The position numbers were made by a program, and so were the translations under genes. Source: Malaya genurostris (Eukaryota; Arthropoda; Insecta; Diptera; Culicidae). From it: a stretch of DNA of 64,000 bases. The notes beneath the pieces were generated by a model, which saw nothing but the letters and a program-made list of their open reading frames with translations, had not been told where the DNA came from and searched no databases. Positions 46,276 to 59,137 of this stretch are shown here, piece after piece (position 1 is the first letter of the stretch; the number at the start of each line of letters is the position of its first letter). The DNA lies in contig NC_080572.1 of the NCBI RefSeq assembly GCF_030247185.1, positions 89,703,435 to 89,767,434 of the forward strand, in the 5' to 3' direction.

Positions 46276-48023
46276 GAGTGTATATTGGACAGTATATACT
46301 GCTCATAATCGCATATCAGTCCCACATCGATTTTCGCCAATTTTGAGTTCGCTTGAGGAATGAAATCTATCCTCAATATACTGTCAAAAATTGAAATCAA
46401 AGTTGAGGGTTTGTTCAATGAAAAGTGAAAAAAATATCGCATATCAGTCCCATTCAGTGTAAATTTCAATAATTTCATTTGTTGCAATATTGGAATAGCT
46501 AAGGTGTATTACCGATATTTCACGTATTAATACCATGATTTGGAATTAGGTGACACAATAGATAAAAAATGGGAAATAAAATTTTGATTGTCTTTTTCTC
46601 GACATGCCGATTTTCCATATGGGACAGATATGCAAGTATGGGCAGTATAGGTCATGTATAAAATATATCACGATCGCTTCAGAATGAAATTCCCAACAGT
46701 CTCATCACAAACACGTTCAAGTTCATCATCAACCAGGTGACTATCGATTGAATGTACAATCATGACATTGCGATACGATGTAACAAATGGTCAAACCTGT
46801 TGTATTTTGCGTGTGAAACAATACTATATTCCTTAACAGTTATTTTGTTTTTCTGGATCCAACTCCAAACATAAAATATAATCCAAATATGAATAATATT
46901 TAAAGCTTCGGTAGTTAATTTTAATTATTTTTGTTGAAAACTGAACCATCATCCATTGGGAACCATCCGTTTGTTTGACTTTTTGAACGACATTCGAATA
47001 GTAGAACTTCACTTCACTTCACGAAGGTGGCAAATAAGAGCCAGTGACTTCTCCAGGGACACCTTAAAGCGAAGCTATAAGGTCATTCCGAACGCTGGAA
47101 TTGTTTATGCAGAAAATGGATCGCAAACAGCAGCAATGACACAACACACGCATACATTCGTAGAAAAAAAAACAAGAATCGGTGAAGATTCCAAAAATCG
47201 GCCATTGACCGCTGACAAATGCGTCTACAGCAACTCTCCAATGTGTTCGTTACCGAGTGTTTCGGCTTATAAATTGTGCTGTGTGCTACACTCTCGCTAC
47301 TTCTAGGTATACAAGCTTCACGAACACGATGCGACCCATTCGAACGAATCGAAACACAGCCCTGATGTGAGTAACAACTTCGATGGTGACCTTACTCTTC
47401 CGCTTTTGAACAACATTTTTACTGCGTGATCTTCCAACGCGTAACACCGCAAACTGACCGGCTGGAGGTCAACCAGAAACTGTGGAGTACCGTGGCAACC
47501 TTCGTACACTTTAAGTGCACATTGGCGTTGAGTGGATTTACGTTTAATTAGGACAATAATGGTTGTATGTTATGCTCGTAAAGTTGTTATGGATTTCTTT
47601 TGCGAAAATTTAAAAGGCATTTGCGCTCAATGGTAGATATTTGAAACAACATTACACAGTTTACCAGTCACTCGGTATGACGTCCAACATGGAAAACATG
47701 GATTCAACGAAAACTAGATCACAGGGCATTAGTTACTCATGTCACTCAGACTGCTGAAATAACGGAAGTGGTTTGTTTGTTTTCAATCTCGTCGCTTTGT
47801 GGCGGCATGTTAGAGGGAGTTACTTAGCACGTTACCTGTTGCACGTTATCTGATTAATATATTCTATATCCGCTGAATTGCACCTGTTGTAAGAAAAAAT
47901 AAGAATTCTAGTAGCGACTCTTTGGTTGACTCAGCGATGACTGGCAGTAAATACTCATTAGGAAAAAAACTGCCAAGTCATTGTTTTTGGCAAATTTGAT
48001 ATAAGCTAATTGCCATATTGAGC
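46276..48023. other. No gene supported
   Basis: Mostly low-copy AT-rich DNA. A 116-codon frame at 46,956-47,306 has no recognisable domain and no splice context. This is the 5' flank of the ribozyme array. Confidence 0.4.
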
Positions 48024-48034
48024 AGTATTGTTTT
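48024..48034. repeat. Left 11-bp flanking direct repeat of the array
   Basis: AGTATTGTTTT ends exactly where the first array unit begins and is identical to 51,311-51,321. Its position and length fit a target-site duplication. Confidence 0.8.
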
Positions 48035-48102
48035 AATTTGAAGGGGAAAAAAGTTTACTTTTACCCCCAAATTTATGCTAGGTGCACATAACCATTTTTC
48101 AT

Positions 48103-48209
48103 TTAAGTTTACGTTTCGTCTTCGACTCATCAGTGCGTCAGCAGATTATGTTGAACTGCTGACGCAAACCCCCGGATCAACATAATCCGCTGAGCAGACG
48201 TAAAGTTAA
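48103..48209 (-). ncRNA. Hammerhead ribozyme motif 1
   Basis: All core strands are present on the minus strand. Predicted cleavage lies after the C at 48,197 (GUC triplet at 48,199-48,197). The fold is described in full for motif 8. Confidence 0.85.
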
Positions 48210-48377
48210 TGCTATTTGCAAGACACTTTTTTTGTACACATGAAGTGTAACGTCTAACCTGACGTCTCGAACGAAACAAGTTTCGGCTTACTGGCCGTAC
48301 AGATTGTGGTAATTTGAAGGGGAAAAAAGTTTACTTTTACCCCCAAATTTATGCTAGGTGCACATAACCATTTTCAT

Positions 48378-48484
48378 TTAAGTTTACGTTTCGTCTTCGA
48401 CTCATCAGTGCGTCAGCAGATTATGTTGAACTGCTGACGCAAACCCCCGGATCAACATAATCCGCTGAGCAGACGTAAAGTTAA
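48378..48484 (-). ncRNA. Hammerhead ribozyme motif 2
   Basis: Same 107-nt motif with intact core; no difference from the consensus seen. Confidence 0.85.
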
Positions 48485-48652
48485 TGCTATTTGCAAGACA
48501 CTTTTTTTGTACACATGAAGTGTAACGTCTAACCTGACGTCTCGAACGAAACAAGTTTCGGCTTACTGGCCGTACAGATTGTGGTAATTTGAAGGGGAAA
48601 AAAGTTTACTTTTACCCCCAAATTTATGCTAGGTGCACATAACCATTTTCAT

Positions 48653-48759
48653 TTAAGTTTACGTTTCGTCTTCGACTCATCAGTGCGTCAGCAGATTATG
48701 TTGAACTGCTGACGCAAACCCCCGGATCAACATAATACGCTGAGCAGACGTAAAGTTAA
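48653..48759 (-). ncRNA. Hammerhead ribozyme motif 3 (helix I mismatch)
   Basis: Core intact. The base at 48,737 differs from other units and breaks one G-C pair of helix I next to the G-U wobble; long helix I should tolerate it. Confidence 0.85.
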
Positions 48760-48927
48760 TGCTATTTGCAAGACACTTTTTTTGTACACATGAAGTGTAA
48801 CGTCTAACCTGACGTCTCGAACGAAACAAGTTTCGGCTTACTGGCCGTACAGATTGTGGTAATTTGAAGGGGAAAAAAGTTTACTTTTACCTCCAAATTT
48901 ATGCTAGGTGCACATAACCATTTTCAT

Positions 48928-49034
48928 TTAAGTTTACGTTTCGTCTTCGACTCATCAGTGCGTCAGCAGATTATGTTGAACTGCTGACGCAAACCCCCGG
49001 ATCAACATAATCCGCTGAGCAGACGTAAAGTTAA
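48928..49034 (-). ncRNA. Hammerhead ribozyme motif 4
   Basis: Core intact; the unit's T at 48,892 lies outside the motif. Confidence 0.85.
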
Positions 49035-49202
49035 TGCTATTTGCAAGACACTTTTTTTGTACACATGAAGTGTAACGTCTAACCTGACGTCTCGAACGAA
49101 ACAAGTTTCGGCTTACTGGCCGTACAGATTGTGGTAATTTGAAGGGGAAAAAAGTTTACTTTTACCCCCAAATTTATGCTAGGTGCACATAACCATTTTC
49201 AT

Positions 49203-49309
49203 TTAAGTTTACGTTTCGTCTTCGACTCATCAGTGCGTCAGCAGATTATGTTGAACTGCTGACGCAAACCCCCGGATCAACATAATCCGCTGAGCAGACG
49301 TAAAGTTAA
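49203..49309 (-). ncRNA. Hammerhead ribozyme motif 5
   Basis: Consensus copy, core intact. Confidence 0.85.
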
Positions 49310-49477
49310 TGCTATTTGCAAGACACTTTTTTTGTACACATGAAGTGTAACGTCTAACCTGACGTCTCGAACGAAACAAGTTTCGGCTTACTGGCCGTAC
49401 AGATTGTGGTAATTTGAAGGGGAAAAAAGTTTACTTTTACCCCCAAATTTATGCTAGGTGCACATAACCATTTTCAT

Positions 49478-49584
49478 TTAAGTTTACGTTTCGTCTTCGA
49501 CTCATCAGTGCGTCAGCAGATTATGTTGAACTGCTGACGCAAACCCCCGGATCAACATAATCCGCTGAGCAGACGTAAAGTTAA
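49478..49584 (-). ncRNA. Hammerhead ribozyme motif 6
   Basis: Consensus copy, core intact. Confidence 0.85.
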
Positions 49585-49752
49585 TGCTATTTGCAAGACA
49601 CTTTTTTTGTACACATGAAGTGTAACGTCTAACCTGACGTCTCGAACGAAACAAGTTTCGGCTTACTGGCCGTACAGATTGTGGTAATTTGAAGGGGAAA
49701 AAAGTTTACTTTTACCCCCAAATTTATGCTAGGTGCACATAACCATTTTCAT

Positions 49753-49859
49753 TTAAGTTTACGTTTCGTCTTCGACTCATCAGTGCGTCAGCAGATTATG
49801 TTGAACTGCTGACGCAAACCCCCGGATCAACATAATCCGCTGAGCAGACGTAAAGTTAA
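49753..49859 (-). ncRNA. Hammerhead ribozyme motif 7 (innermost, left arm)
   Basis: Last complete minus-strand copy before the palindrome centre; core intact. A 74-codon open frame across part of this unit is incidental. Confidence 0.85.
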
Positions 49860-50100
49860 TGCTATTTGCAAGACACTTTTTTTGTACACATGAAGTGTAA
49901 CGTCTAACCTGACGTCTCGAACGAAACAAGTTTCGGCTTACTGGCCGTACAGATTGTGGTAATTTGAAGGGGAAAAAGCTTACTTTTACCCCCAAGATTA
50001 CCACAATCTGTACGGCCAGTAAGCCGAAACTTGTTTCGTTCGAGACGTCAGGTTAGACGTTACACTTCATGTGTACAAAAAAAGTGTCTTGCAAATAGCA

Positions 50101-50207
50101 TTAACTTTACGTCTGCTCAGCGGATTATGTTGATCCGGGGGTTTGCGTCAGCAGTTCAACATAATCTGCTGACGCACTGATGAGTCGAAGACGAAACGTA
50201 AACTTAA
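50101..50207 (+). ncRNA. Hammerhead ribozyme motif 8 (worked example)
   Basis: Helix III 5' strand TTAACTTTACGT (50,101-50,112) pairs with ACGTAAACTTAA (50,196-50,207), 11 pairs and one C-C mismatch. The cleavage triplet is GTC (50,111-50,113), cut expected after C50,113. Helix I pairs 50,114-50,133 (TGCTCAGCGGATTATGTTGA) with 50,156-50,176, as 3 bp, one bulged C, then 17 bp with one G-U, closed by a 22-nt loop. Core strand CTGATGA is 50,177-50,183. Helix II is GTC-GAA-GAC (50,184-50,192), only 3 bp. GAAA is 50,193-50,196. Every conserved core base of the hammerhead family is present. Helix III is the open one, so by arrangement this is type III. Self-cleavage of a multimer would give 275-nt monomers. 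Confidence 0.88.
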
Positions 50208-50375
50208 ATGAAAATGGTTATGTGCACCTAGCATAAATTTGGGGGTAAAAGTAAACTTTTTTCCCCTTCAAATTACCACAATCTGTACGGCCAGTAAGCT
50301 GAAACTTGTTTCGTTCGAGACGTCAGGTTAGACGTTACACTTCATGTGTACAAAAAAAGTGTCTTGCAAATAGCA

Positions 50376-50482
50376 TTAACTTTACGTCTGCTCAGCGGAT
50401 TATGTTGATCCGGGGGTTTGCGTCAGCAGTTCAACATAATCTGCTGACGCACTGATGAGTCGAAGACGAAACGTAAACTTAA
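50376..50482 (+). ncRNA. Hammerhead ribozyme motif 9
   Basis: Core intact; the unit carries the T variant at 50,300, outside the motif. Confidence 0.85.
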
Positions 50483-50650
50483 ATGAAAATGGTTATGTGC
50501 ACCTAGCATAAATTTGGGGGTAAAAGTAAACTTTTTTCCCCTTCAAATTACCACAATCTGTACGGCCAGTAAGCTGAAACTTGTTTCGTTCGAGACGTCA
50601 GGTTAGACGTTACACTTCATGTGTACAAAAAAAGTGTCTTGCAAATAGCA

Positions 50651-50757
50651 TTAACTTTACGTCTGCTCAGCGGATTATGTTGATCCGGGGGTTTGCGTCA
50701 GCAGTTCAACATAATCTGCTGACGCACTGATGAGTCGAAGACGAAACGTAAACTTAA
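50651..50757 (+). ncRNA. Hammerhead ribozyme motif 10
   Basis: Core intact; the unit carries the T variant at 50,575, outside the motif. Confidence 0.85.
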
Positions 50758-50925
50758 ATGAAAATGGTTATGTGCACCTAGCATAAATTTGGGGGTAAAA
50801 GTAAACTTTTTTCCCCTTCAAATTACCACAATCTGTACGGCCAGTAAGCCGAAACTTGTTTCGTTCGAGACGTCAGGTTAGACGTTACACTTCATGTGTA
50901 CAAAAAAAGTGTCTTGCAAATAGCA

Positions 50926-51032
50926 TTAACTTTACGTCTGCTCAGCGGATTATGTTGATCCGGGGGTTTGCGTCAGCAGTTCAACATAATCTGCTGACGC
51001 ACTGATGAGTCGAAGACGAAACGTAAACTTAA
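50926..51032 (+). ncRNA. Hammerhead ribozyme motif 11
   Basis: Consensus copy, core intact. Confidence 0.85.
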
Positions 51033-51200
51033 ATGAAAATGGTTATGTGCACCTAGCATAAATTTGGGGGTAAAAGTAAACTTTTTTCCCCTTCAAATTA
51101 CCACAATCTGTACGGCCAGTAAGCCGAAACTTGTTTCGTTCGAGACGTCAGGTTAGACGTTACACTTCATGTGTACAAAAAAAGTGTCTTGCAAATAGCA

Positions 51201-51307
51201 TTAACTTTACGTCTGCTCAGCGGATTATGTTGATCCGGGGGTTTGCGTCAGCAGTTCAACATAATCTGCTGACGCACTGATGAGTCGAAGACGAAACGTA
51301 AACTTAA
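51201..51307 (+). ncRNA. Hammerhead ribozyme motif 12 (outermost, right arm)
   Basis: Complete motif that ends three bases before the array boundary, so the truncated last unit still holds a whole ribozyme. Confidence 0.85.
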
Positions 51308-51310
51308 ATG

Positions 51311-51321
51311 AGTATTGTTTT
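51311..51321. repeat. Right 11-bp flanking direct repeat of the array
   Basis: AGTATTGTTTT directly follows the last array base and equals 48,024-48,034. Confidence 0.8.
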
Positions 51322-53389
51322 GCCTATCTTAATCATTTGTGTATATCTTTTCAGGGTGGATGACCTTGTGTTTGGCTTATCTTTTCACTCGGTCATTATC
51401 TCACTTGGTCAGTTCAGTATAGAAGAAACATTGGAAGAAAACAAGCAGCGTTCATTGTATGATTCGCCATACAATTTAATCCGTATGACTCGTATGACCG
51501 ATATCTGACTGATTGCCAATCATTGATTGAACGATCGGAACATCAGGCGTTCCACAACTAGTTCCGTAACCAGTTTGCAACAAAAACTTATTAATAGTTT
51601 CCGTGGAAGAGTTGTTATTTGAGAAACCAGTTGTCATACGTTGGACCTCTGACTTGACAGGATTCTAGTGTCACTTGGTTTCGTAGATATACCGGTATAA
51701 GTGACGTAACAAATCGACGGCAAATCGCACTGTTTATTTATCCGCTCAATTTTATCGGAGATTGCTGTACCAATTTCGGTTATCTAAGCCCGTTATCTGG
51801 CCATTGTTTTGAAAAACAACGCAAACAGCGCCGGATTTGAAAACATAATCGTATAAGTGTCGTAACCGACAATCTGCACTTTTCTATTTACGCAATTTTT
51901 TAATAGGTTGCTGAATCGATTTGAGTCAAATTAAGGCTCATTTGTAAGCTATCGTTATATTTTGGAAAATAATTCACAGTTTTCTCAAATAAAATTCGAT
52001 TGATTTCGAAACTTGGACTTGTTTGAAGTTGCAAATGGATTAATAGTTGAATTCAAATGTGATACTGTTGATACATTTGATTTTCGGAATGAGTAATTCC
52101 CCAATCACTTCGTTCAAATCGGTGTAACTCGGAAACCATTAATTGTGCAAAAATTTTGTCCAAGAAGAAGTTTTAGGAAATCGATTGGACACTCTAAACA
52201 CTGAAAAAAATTGAATACTCATTCAATAATAAAAAAAACTAATCGCAAAAACCAAATTGAAGAAAACGAATTATTTCAATTTTTTGTATTATTTCAATTG
52301 TAACTTTCTCATTACCACAAACATTGACGTTGATTTGGTTAGAGTATTTCTAAAAATGAAGAAATTGCTACTGAAAAATATTTAAGCATTTGCATAAGTT
52401 CAAGTTTCTGGCGAAAAACTGTCATTTAAACATTAGAACGTGATCCTAAACATTAAATGTAATATATTTGCTCATAGTGACCTTTCTCCTAAACTCTTCC
52501 GTTCTAGACCCAACTAACCAATAAGTAATAAAACGACGTCGTGCACTGCTAAAAAAAAATTGAGATTTTACATCTTATAAGATGCATTTAAAGGGAGCGT
52601 TCACGCAAAATTGCGTGCAATAACAAAAAATATTGTGTGATTTGAAAAGTCCATAAAAAATATAATTTCAAAACTTCAAATCCAGAAATTTGATGAAGCT
52701 ATTTCTTTGTTTCATAAAGTTGTGTTTTTCTTCAATCCATCTTATTCTAAGGTCCAATAAGAGCAATTCCTTCATCCTTTGGTAAAATGATTTCCACTTT
52801 CCACATTTTTTTTTCCAAATTCCTGTTATGCTTTCTTCAGGAAAACTTTACATTTTCTATTAGCACTTTATATTGTTATCAAGCCTGCTATGATGCTACA
52901 AACCTGCAGTGTTTTTATGCGCTTAAATTTCTAGTAAATGGGGAGATAAGCGTTGCTTCTGTGAAACACCGATATCAAACTGAAAATTACTGGATCTTCC
53001 CAAGTTTGTGTCTAAAATAATCCCAACGACAAAAATTTCACGATAAGGCCGCAAAACGATTCTAAAAATTGTCCTGTCTATCGAGATACTCTGAATGTAG
53101 CTAAATCCTGCAACCCGATTGAACAATACACAGTACATGTTCAGATTACGCACGGGCAGTGTCCTATCTCAGATCACAGCAATTTGACAGTATTTTCGTC
53201 AAATCGGGTCAGTTTTATGTTTTTCGTGAAATCCGATCAATTTTACCTTACATTTCGCATGTTTGGGTCACTTGCTACACTCCCTATCTCCTGAAACAAC
53301 ATGATAATCTCCTTTGTTACAAAAATAGTGTCTGTATTTGTCAAGAAACATCGTTTCACGTCTCATAAATTTAATACTGAGCTTCCCTT
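51322..53389. other. No gene; one SINE scrap and AT-rich DNA
   Basis: A weak SINE-like piece is at about 51,620-51,690 (CCAGTTGTCATACGTTGGAC). The block 52,200-52,560 (CACTGAAAAAAATTGAATAC to GCACTGCTAAAAAAAAATTG) may be a MITE, but its ends are not clear. Open frames are short and unremarkable. Confidence 0.35.
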
Positions 53390-55576
<2,187 letters not shown>

Positions 55577-56081
55577 GATTAGAGAATTATCGTCCTTCAA
55601 CAAAGAACTTTTGTTCACTTATTCTTCCAGAAGAACTAGTTTTGACCCGTTCGCAAACGGATTGCCCATCTCTAGTTCAAAGTTTGGAAATACAACAGAT
55701 GTAGATATAGATATTTTATCTAGAAAACATGAATTACTGAAAATTACCTTATGAAATCATTAGCCATATCTTAGAATTAAAAAAATCGATCGATGGTGGA
55801 CCATCTTAAGGCTAGTCCATCTTGCCAATCGGGAAAAAAAATTCATAAACACAAAACGGATTGTTTCTGGTTAAAAATTTAAACATAAATATTATTATTT
55901 CAATGGAAGAATATATCATTACCATTTCTTCGAGATTGATTTGATAATTCTCAGAAAAAAACGACGAATTCACGAAATCTTCCCTCACTGCACAGTGGTC
56001 CCAATCATATCAAAATACGCGTTTTTTTATTTGTGCTTCAGGGGTTGATTTTGGATCTTTCATGTTTTCAGGAGAATTTCT

Positions 56082-56827
56082 GTTTGATATAGTCCGCTTC
56101 TTTCTGTATAATCAAAGTTGACATTAATCCTACAAGTGAGTTGAAAAATTATTTTGCATACAATACGAGATAGAGAATTTACTCCTTTGAAAAAGTTGTA
56201 GACGATGTTTGAACAAAAAAAAACATGTCGAAGACATGAACACTTTGAAATGTATTGGTGTCGAGATATGATGCATTGTTTATTAGAGACCCTCAAAATG
56301 AAGTTTTTCCATCATCACTTTTTTCGATGAATTTTTAGAATTTTCAAATGTTCTACAATTATATTTTAATTATCAAAATACATATTTTTGTCAAAGGTTA
56401 CATATTTTTAAGTTTACAAACAAAAAAGTTTTTGAACAATTTAACTTCAAAATACTACATACTCAAGTATCAATATCTCGAAAATGTGGAAACATGTGGA
56501 ACCAATTTCAACAAAAGTTGAAAGTATAATCAAAACACTATTAGAAAAATTATTAGTCACATTTAAATTCGCTTAAATTTATATGAAACACACTTTAAAG
56601 AAAAGCATGTTCTAACATTCTCCAATATATATTTAGCACCCTAACATACAGTATAGTGTTCATGTCTTCGACATGTTTTCTTGTTCAAACATAATCTACA
56701 ACTTTTCTGAAGACATAAATGCTATATTTCGTATTGAGCGCAAAATAATTTTTTAACTCACTTGTAGGTGGATTAATGACAATTTTGAGTATACAAAAAG
56801 AAGCGGACTATATCAAACTTAGTAAAA
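56082..56827. mobile_element. Fold-back element with ~175-bp inverted arms
   Basis: 56,082-56,257 and 56,656-56,827 are inverted copies: GATATAGTCCGCTTCTTT, CTACAAGTGAGTT, AAAAATTATTTTGC, AAAGTTGTAGA and CATGTCGAAGACATGAACAC occur in both. The 400-bp centre is AT-rich and non-coding. Superfamily not determined. 55,575-56,081 on its left holds nothing I can name. Confidence 0.7.
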
Positions 56828-57149
56828 ATATAAAAATATTTCTAAGTCCCAGAAAGTCGATTTTTTCAAAAAAAGTGTTCTTTGAAATAACACTAAATCT
56901 CGACGTTTCATGCAATTTTAAGATTTTTGGCATCAAAAATAATTTTCGATTTCGGAAATTTCATGTACTCCCCCTTATGGTGCTTTTTCAAGATCGGAAA
57001 TTTTACAACCTTAACGGGCAGCACCCCTTACGCATGTCCGATTTAGCTCAAATTTTGCATGAGAACTTTTTTCGAGATGCTTGAACTTCTGAACAATAAC
57101 GCTTTACGAAATTAGAGGCGATCCCGAAATATTGGCACCCTTATATACA
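56828..57149. repeat. Repeat fragment shared with 18.1 kb
   Basis: TAAGTCCCAGAAAGTCGATT then TTCGATTTCGGAAATTTCAT occur here and at 18,095-18,160. No coding potential. Confidence 0.45.
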
Positions 57150-57650
57150 TTAGAGCAATAAAAAACAACGTGTTTTATCAGTTACGTCACTTATACCATT
57201 ATATCTCCGGAACCAAAAATCACGGCCATTTGGTCTTCGAACTTGACCAATGGTCCGATAGTAGCTTTCAAACGAGCATAACTTGTTAAAGTCGGTTCAG
57301 TCATCTCTGAGAAAATTGAGCGCGTAAAAATACAACGCTTTTGTCGAATACGTCCCTTATACAATCATATCTCCGGAACCAAAAGTCTCAGCCATTTGAT
57401 CTTTGAACATGATCAATGTCCCGACAGTAGCTTTTAAACGAGCAGAAGTTTGTTAAAATCGGTTCAACCATCTCTGAGAAAATTGAGCGCGTATAAATAT
57501 TTTCGAAAAGTACACACACACACAGACATTTTCCGATCTCGTCGAACTGAGTCGAATGGTATATAACACTATGGGTCTCCGAGGCTCCGTTCAAAAGTCG
57601 GTTTTCCAGAAATTCTAATACCTTTCTATAGAGAAAGGCAAAACAAAATC
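57150..57650 (-). repeat. Family M, inverted copy with 5' end
   Basis: TCATCTCTGAGAAAATTGAG modules, an ACACACACACAGACA tract, CGTCGAACTGAGTCGAATGG and the terminal CTTTCTATAGAGAAAGGC are all reversed relative to 10.3 kb. Confidence 0.65.
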
Positions 57651-57661
57651 ACGGCAGTGGG

Positions 57662-57735
57662 CGACTGGAACTTGAACCGAGAATCGTCAGATCATAAAGT
57701 ACATCCGCTTATCGACTGAACTACAGAAGCATATT
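57662..57735 (-). repeat. tRNA-like block (SINE head or pseudo-tRNA)
   Basis: The minus strand reads CTTCTGTAGTTCAGTCGATA (A-box-like) and later TCTCGGTTCAAGTTCC (B-box-like). Stems are imperfect, so a functional tRNA is unlikely. It sits next to the 5' end of family M. Confidence 0.45.
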
Positions 57736-57774
57736 ATTACAAGTGCCAATTACGTGAGAACAGGCGCGTACACA

Positions 57775-57880
57775 GGGGTGTGTTTTAGGGATTCAAAGTT
57801 ATGCGGTATTTTATGCGAACTGATATGTGAGTTTATTTTTATGTGATACTTTTTTCATGTGCTACGTATCCCCCGCTTAT
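57775..57880. repeat. Remnant of the TTATGCGG minisatellite MITE
   Basis: TTCAAAGTTATGCGGTATTT and CTACGTATCCCCCGCTTATA resemble the elements at 46.1 and 18.2 kb. Confidence 0.45.
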
Positions 57881-59137
57881 AAAAAGAGTTGAGTGCATTG
57901 ATATGTGAATAAATGCTCTGAAATTTATATTGAATTGAATAGAAAATAATGTGTAATTCAGATATCCTTCTTCACAATGTAATCAATACGTCTAGGCAAT
58001 TTTTGAATGAATTTTCAAATTCCCGCAAATTAAACATATTTGACAAAATTTGTCTTACCTATTTTTAAATTCAAACACTGAATTATCGTTTTGCACAGCA
58101 AATAATTCGGTAGGGAAACGGTGCAAATATTTTTTTTTCTGCATGAAAATATTTCAACAAAATAGGTTTTGTTTGTTCGATACATTTATTCGAAAGTTAG
58201 GACGAACATCAATGCCGTATCGGACTGGCACCAGTGTAACGATCGGAAATACTATCAGAATAGACTCAACTTCACTGGTTTCACAGTGTTGGATTTATGC
58301 CGTTATAAAATGAAACCACTATCCTTGATCAGGACCACGCTGCATGCGGATTTGTTTTCGAACTTGCATTTTCATATCGCCTACTTGTATACGGACACTG
58401 CGCACATACGCCGATTGGCTTCCAGTTTACCAAGAACCGCTAGTCACTCCGGAGCAAACCGGATCGGTCGAGTGAGTTCTCGTTGATTCGAAGGAAGGTC
58501 ATACACTCCGTATTGGCTAGGCTGTTGATTGATTTCACTGACGTTAACATGCTACTGACGGAGGATTGATTACTTTCTCTGGTCGAAGTAACTGATAGGG
58601 CGGATGGTGTTAAAGATCAGTAATATTATTTTGTTTTGAATAAATTGTTGTAAACAACAGCTATCGAGTATTGCAAATCATGCCTTAGTCTAATGGACTA
58701 TTATTACTCTCTTAGTAAATTTATAAAGATTGACATGCAAAAAGACTGGGGTACCATTTCCTTTGTGATAAGCGGTTGGGCTAGCGAACGGTAGATGGCG
58801 GTGATAGTGTTAGTCAGTTGATAACGACGGCTTATTATCAATATTTGGTCATGCTTTATAGAAGCTCGGATGCACAAATGGAATCAGCGATTGAACAGAT
58901 GGTGAGTCGGAATGTACTGAATTAGTTAGTTCTGACAAAGAGATCTTTTGTAATCGGATGAATATACGTTTCAAGTGCTTGTTGTCCGTAATAATCGAAA
59001 CTCTCGGTATGAACAAGTGATTTTAAGTGCGCCTACAACACTCAACGCCTAATTACAACGTGTGAGTGTACGAATACAAACATCTGTGATAAATCGATAT
59101 TTCTGGTGGTAGAAAAATCGTGTCGACTGAAGTCCTG
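57881..59137 (+). promoter_or_regulatory. Probable promoter and 5' UTR region of the 59.1-kb exon
   Basis: Low-copy sequence that becomes GC-richer from about 58,200 and leads directly into the coding exon. An in-frame TAA at 59,090 confirms that coding starts at or after it. An initiator-like TTAGTCAGTTG is at about 58,812. Short open frames of 87 and 105 codons here lack support. The transcription start is not determined. Confidence 0.35.

Larger units (their letters stand above)
48035..49995 (-). repeat. Left array: seven 275-bp ribozyme units plus a 35-bp partial unit
   Basis: Units start at 48,035, 48,311, 48,586, 48,861, 49,136, 49,411, 49,686 and 49,961 (partial). Period is 275 bp; the first is 276 because of one extra T. 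Each begins AATTTGAAGGGGAAAAAAG and contains TTATGCTAGGTGCACATAAC, a hammerhead on the minus strand, a TACAC/GTGTA stem and the hairpin CGAAACAAGTTTCG. Copies are nearly identical; differences I saw include A at 48,737 and T at 48,892. There is no open frame shared by the units. The ribozyme sense is the minus strand, so the RNA 3' side faces the left flank. Confidence 0.95.
49996..51310 (+). repeat. Right array: four full 275-bp ribozyme units plus a 214-bp partial unit
   Basis: Units start (ATTACCACAATCTG) at 49,997, 50,272, 50,547, 50,822 and 51,097, exactly 275 bp apart, inverted relative to the left array. The last stops right after the hammerhead 3' strand (CGTAAACTTAAATG). The two arrays meet head to head with about 33 bp of partial unit between the arms, making a palindrome with arms of about 1.3 kb. 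Units at 50,272 and 50,547 share T instead of C at 50,300 and 50,575, so neighbours resemble each other. Confidence 0.95.

Noticed and set aside
46956..47306. 116-codon open frame
   Set aside because: No domain, no splice context, average composition for non-coding DNA.
49780..50004. 74-codon open frame in the array
   Set aside because: It spans one unit and the palindrome centre only; the other units do not keep the frame in a meaningful way.
48035..51310. CRISPR-like or rDNA spacer array
   Set aside because: Units are identical through their whole 275 bp with no variable spacers, no rRNA genes flank them, and a hammerhead explains the conserved core.
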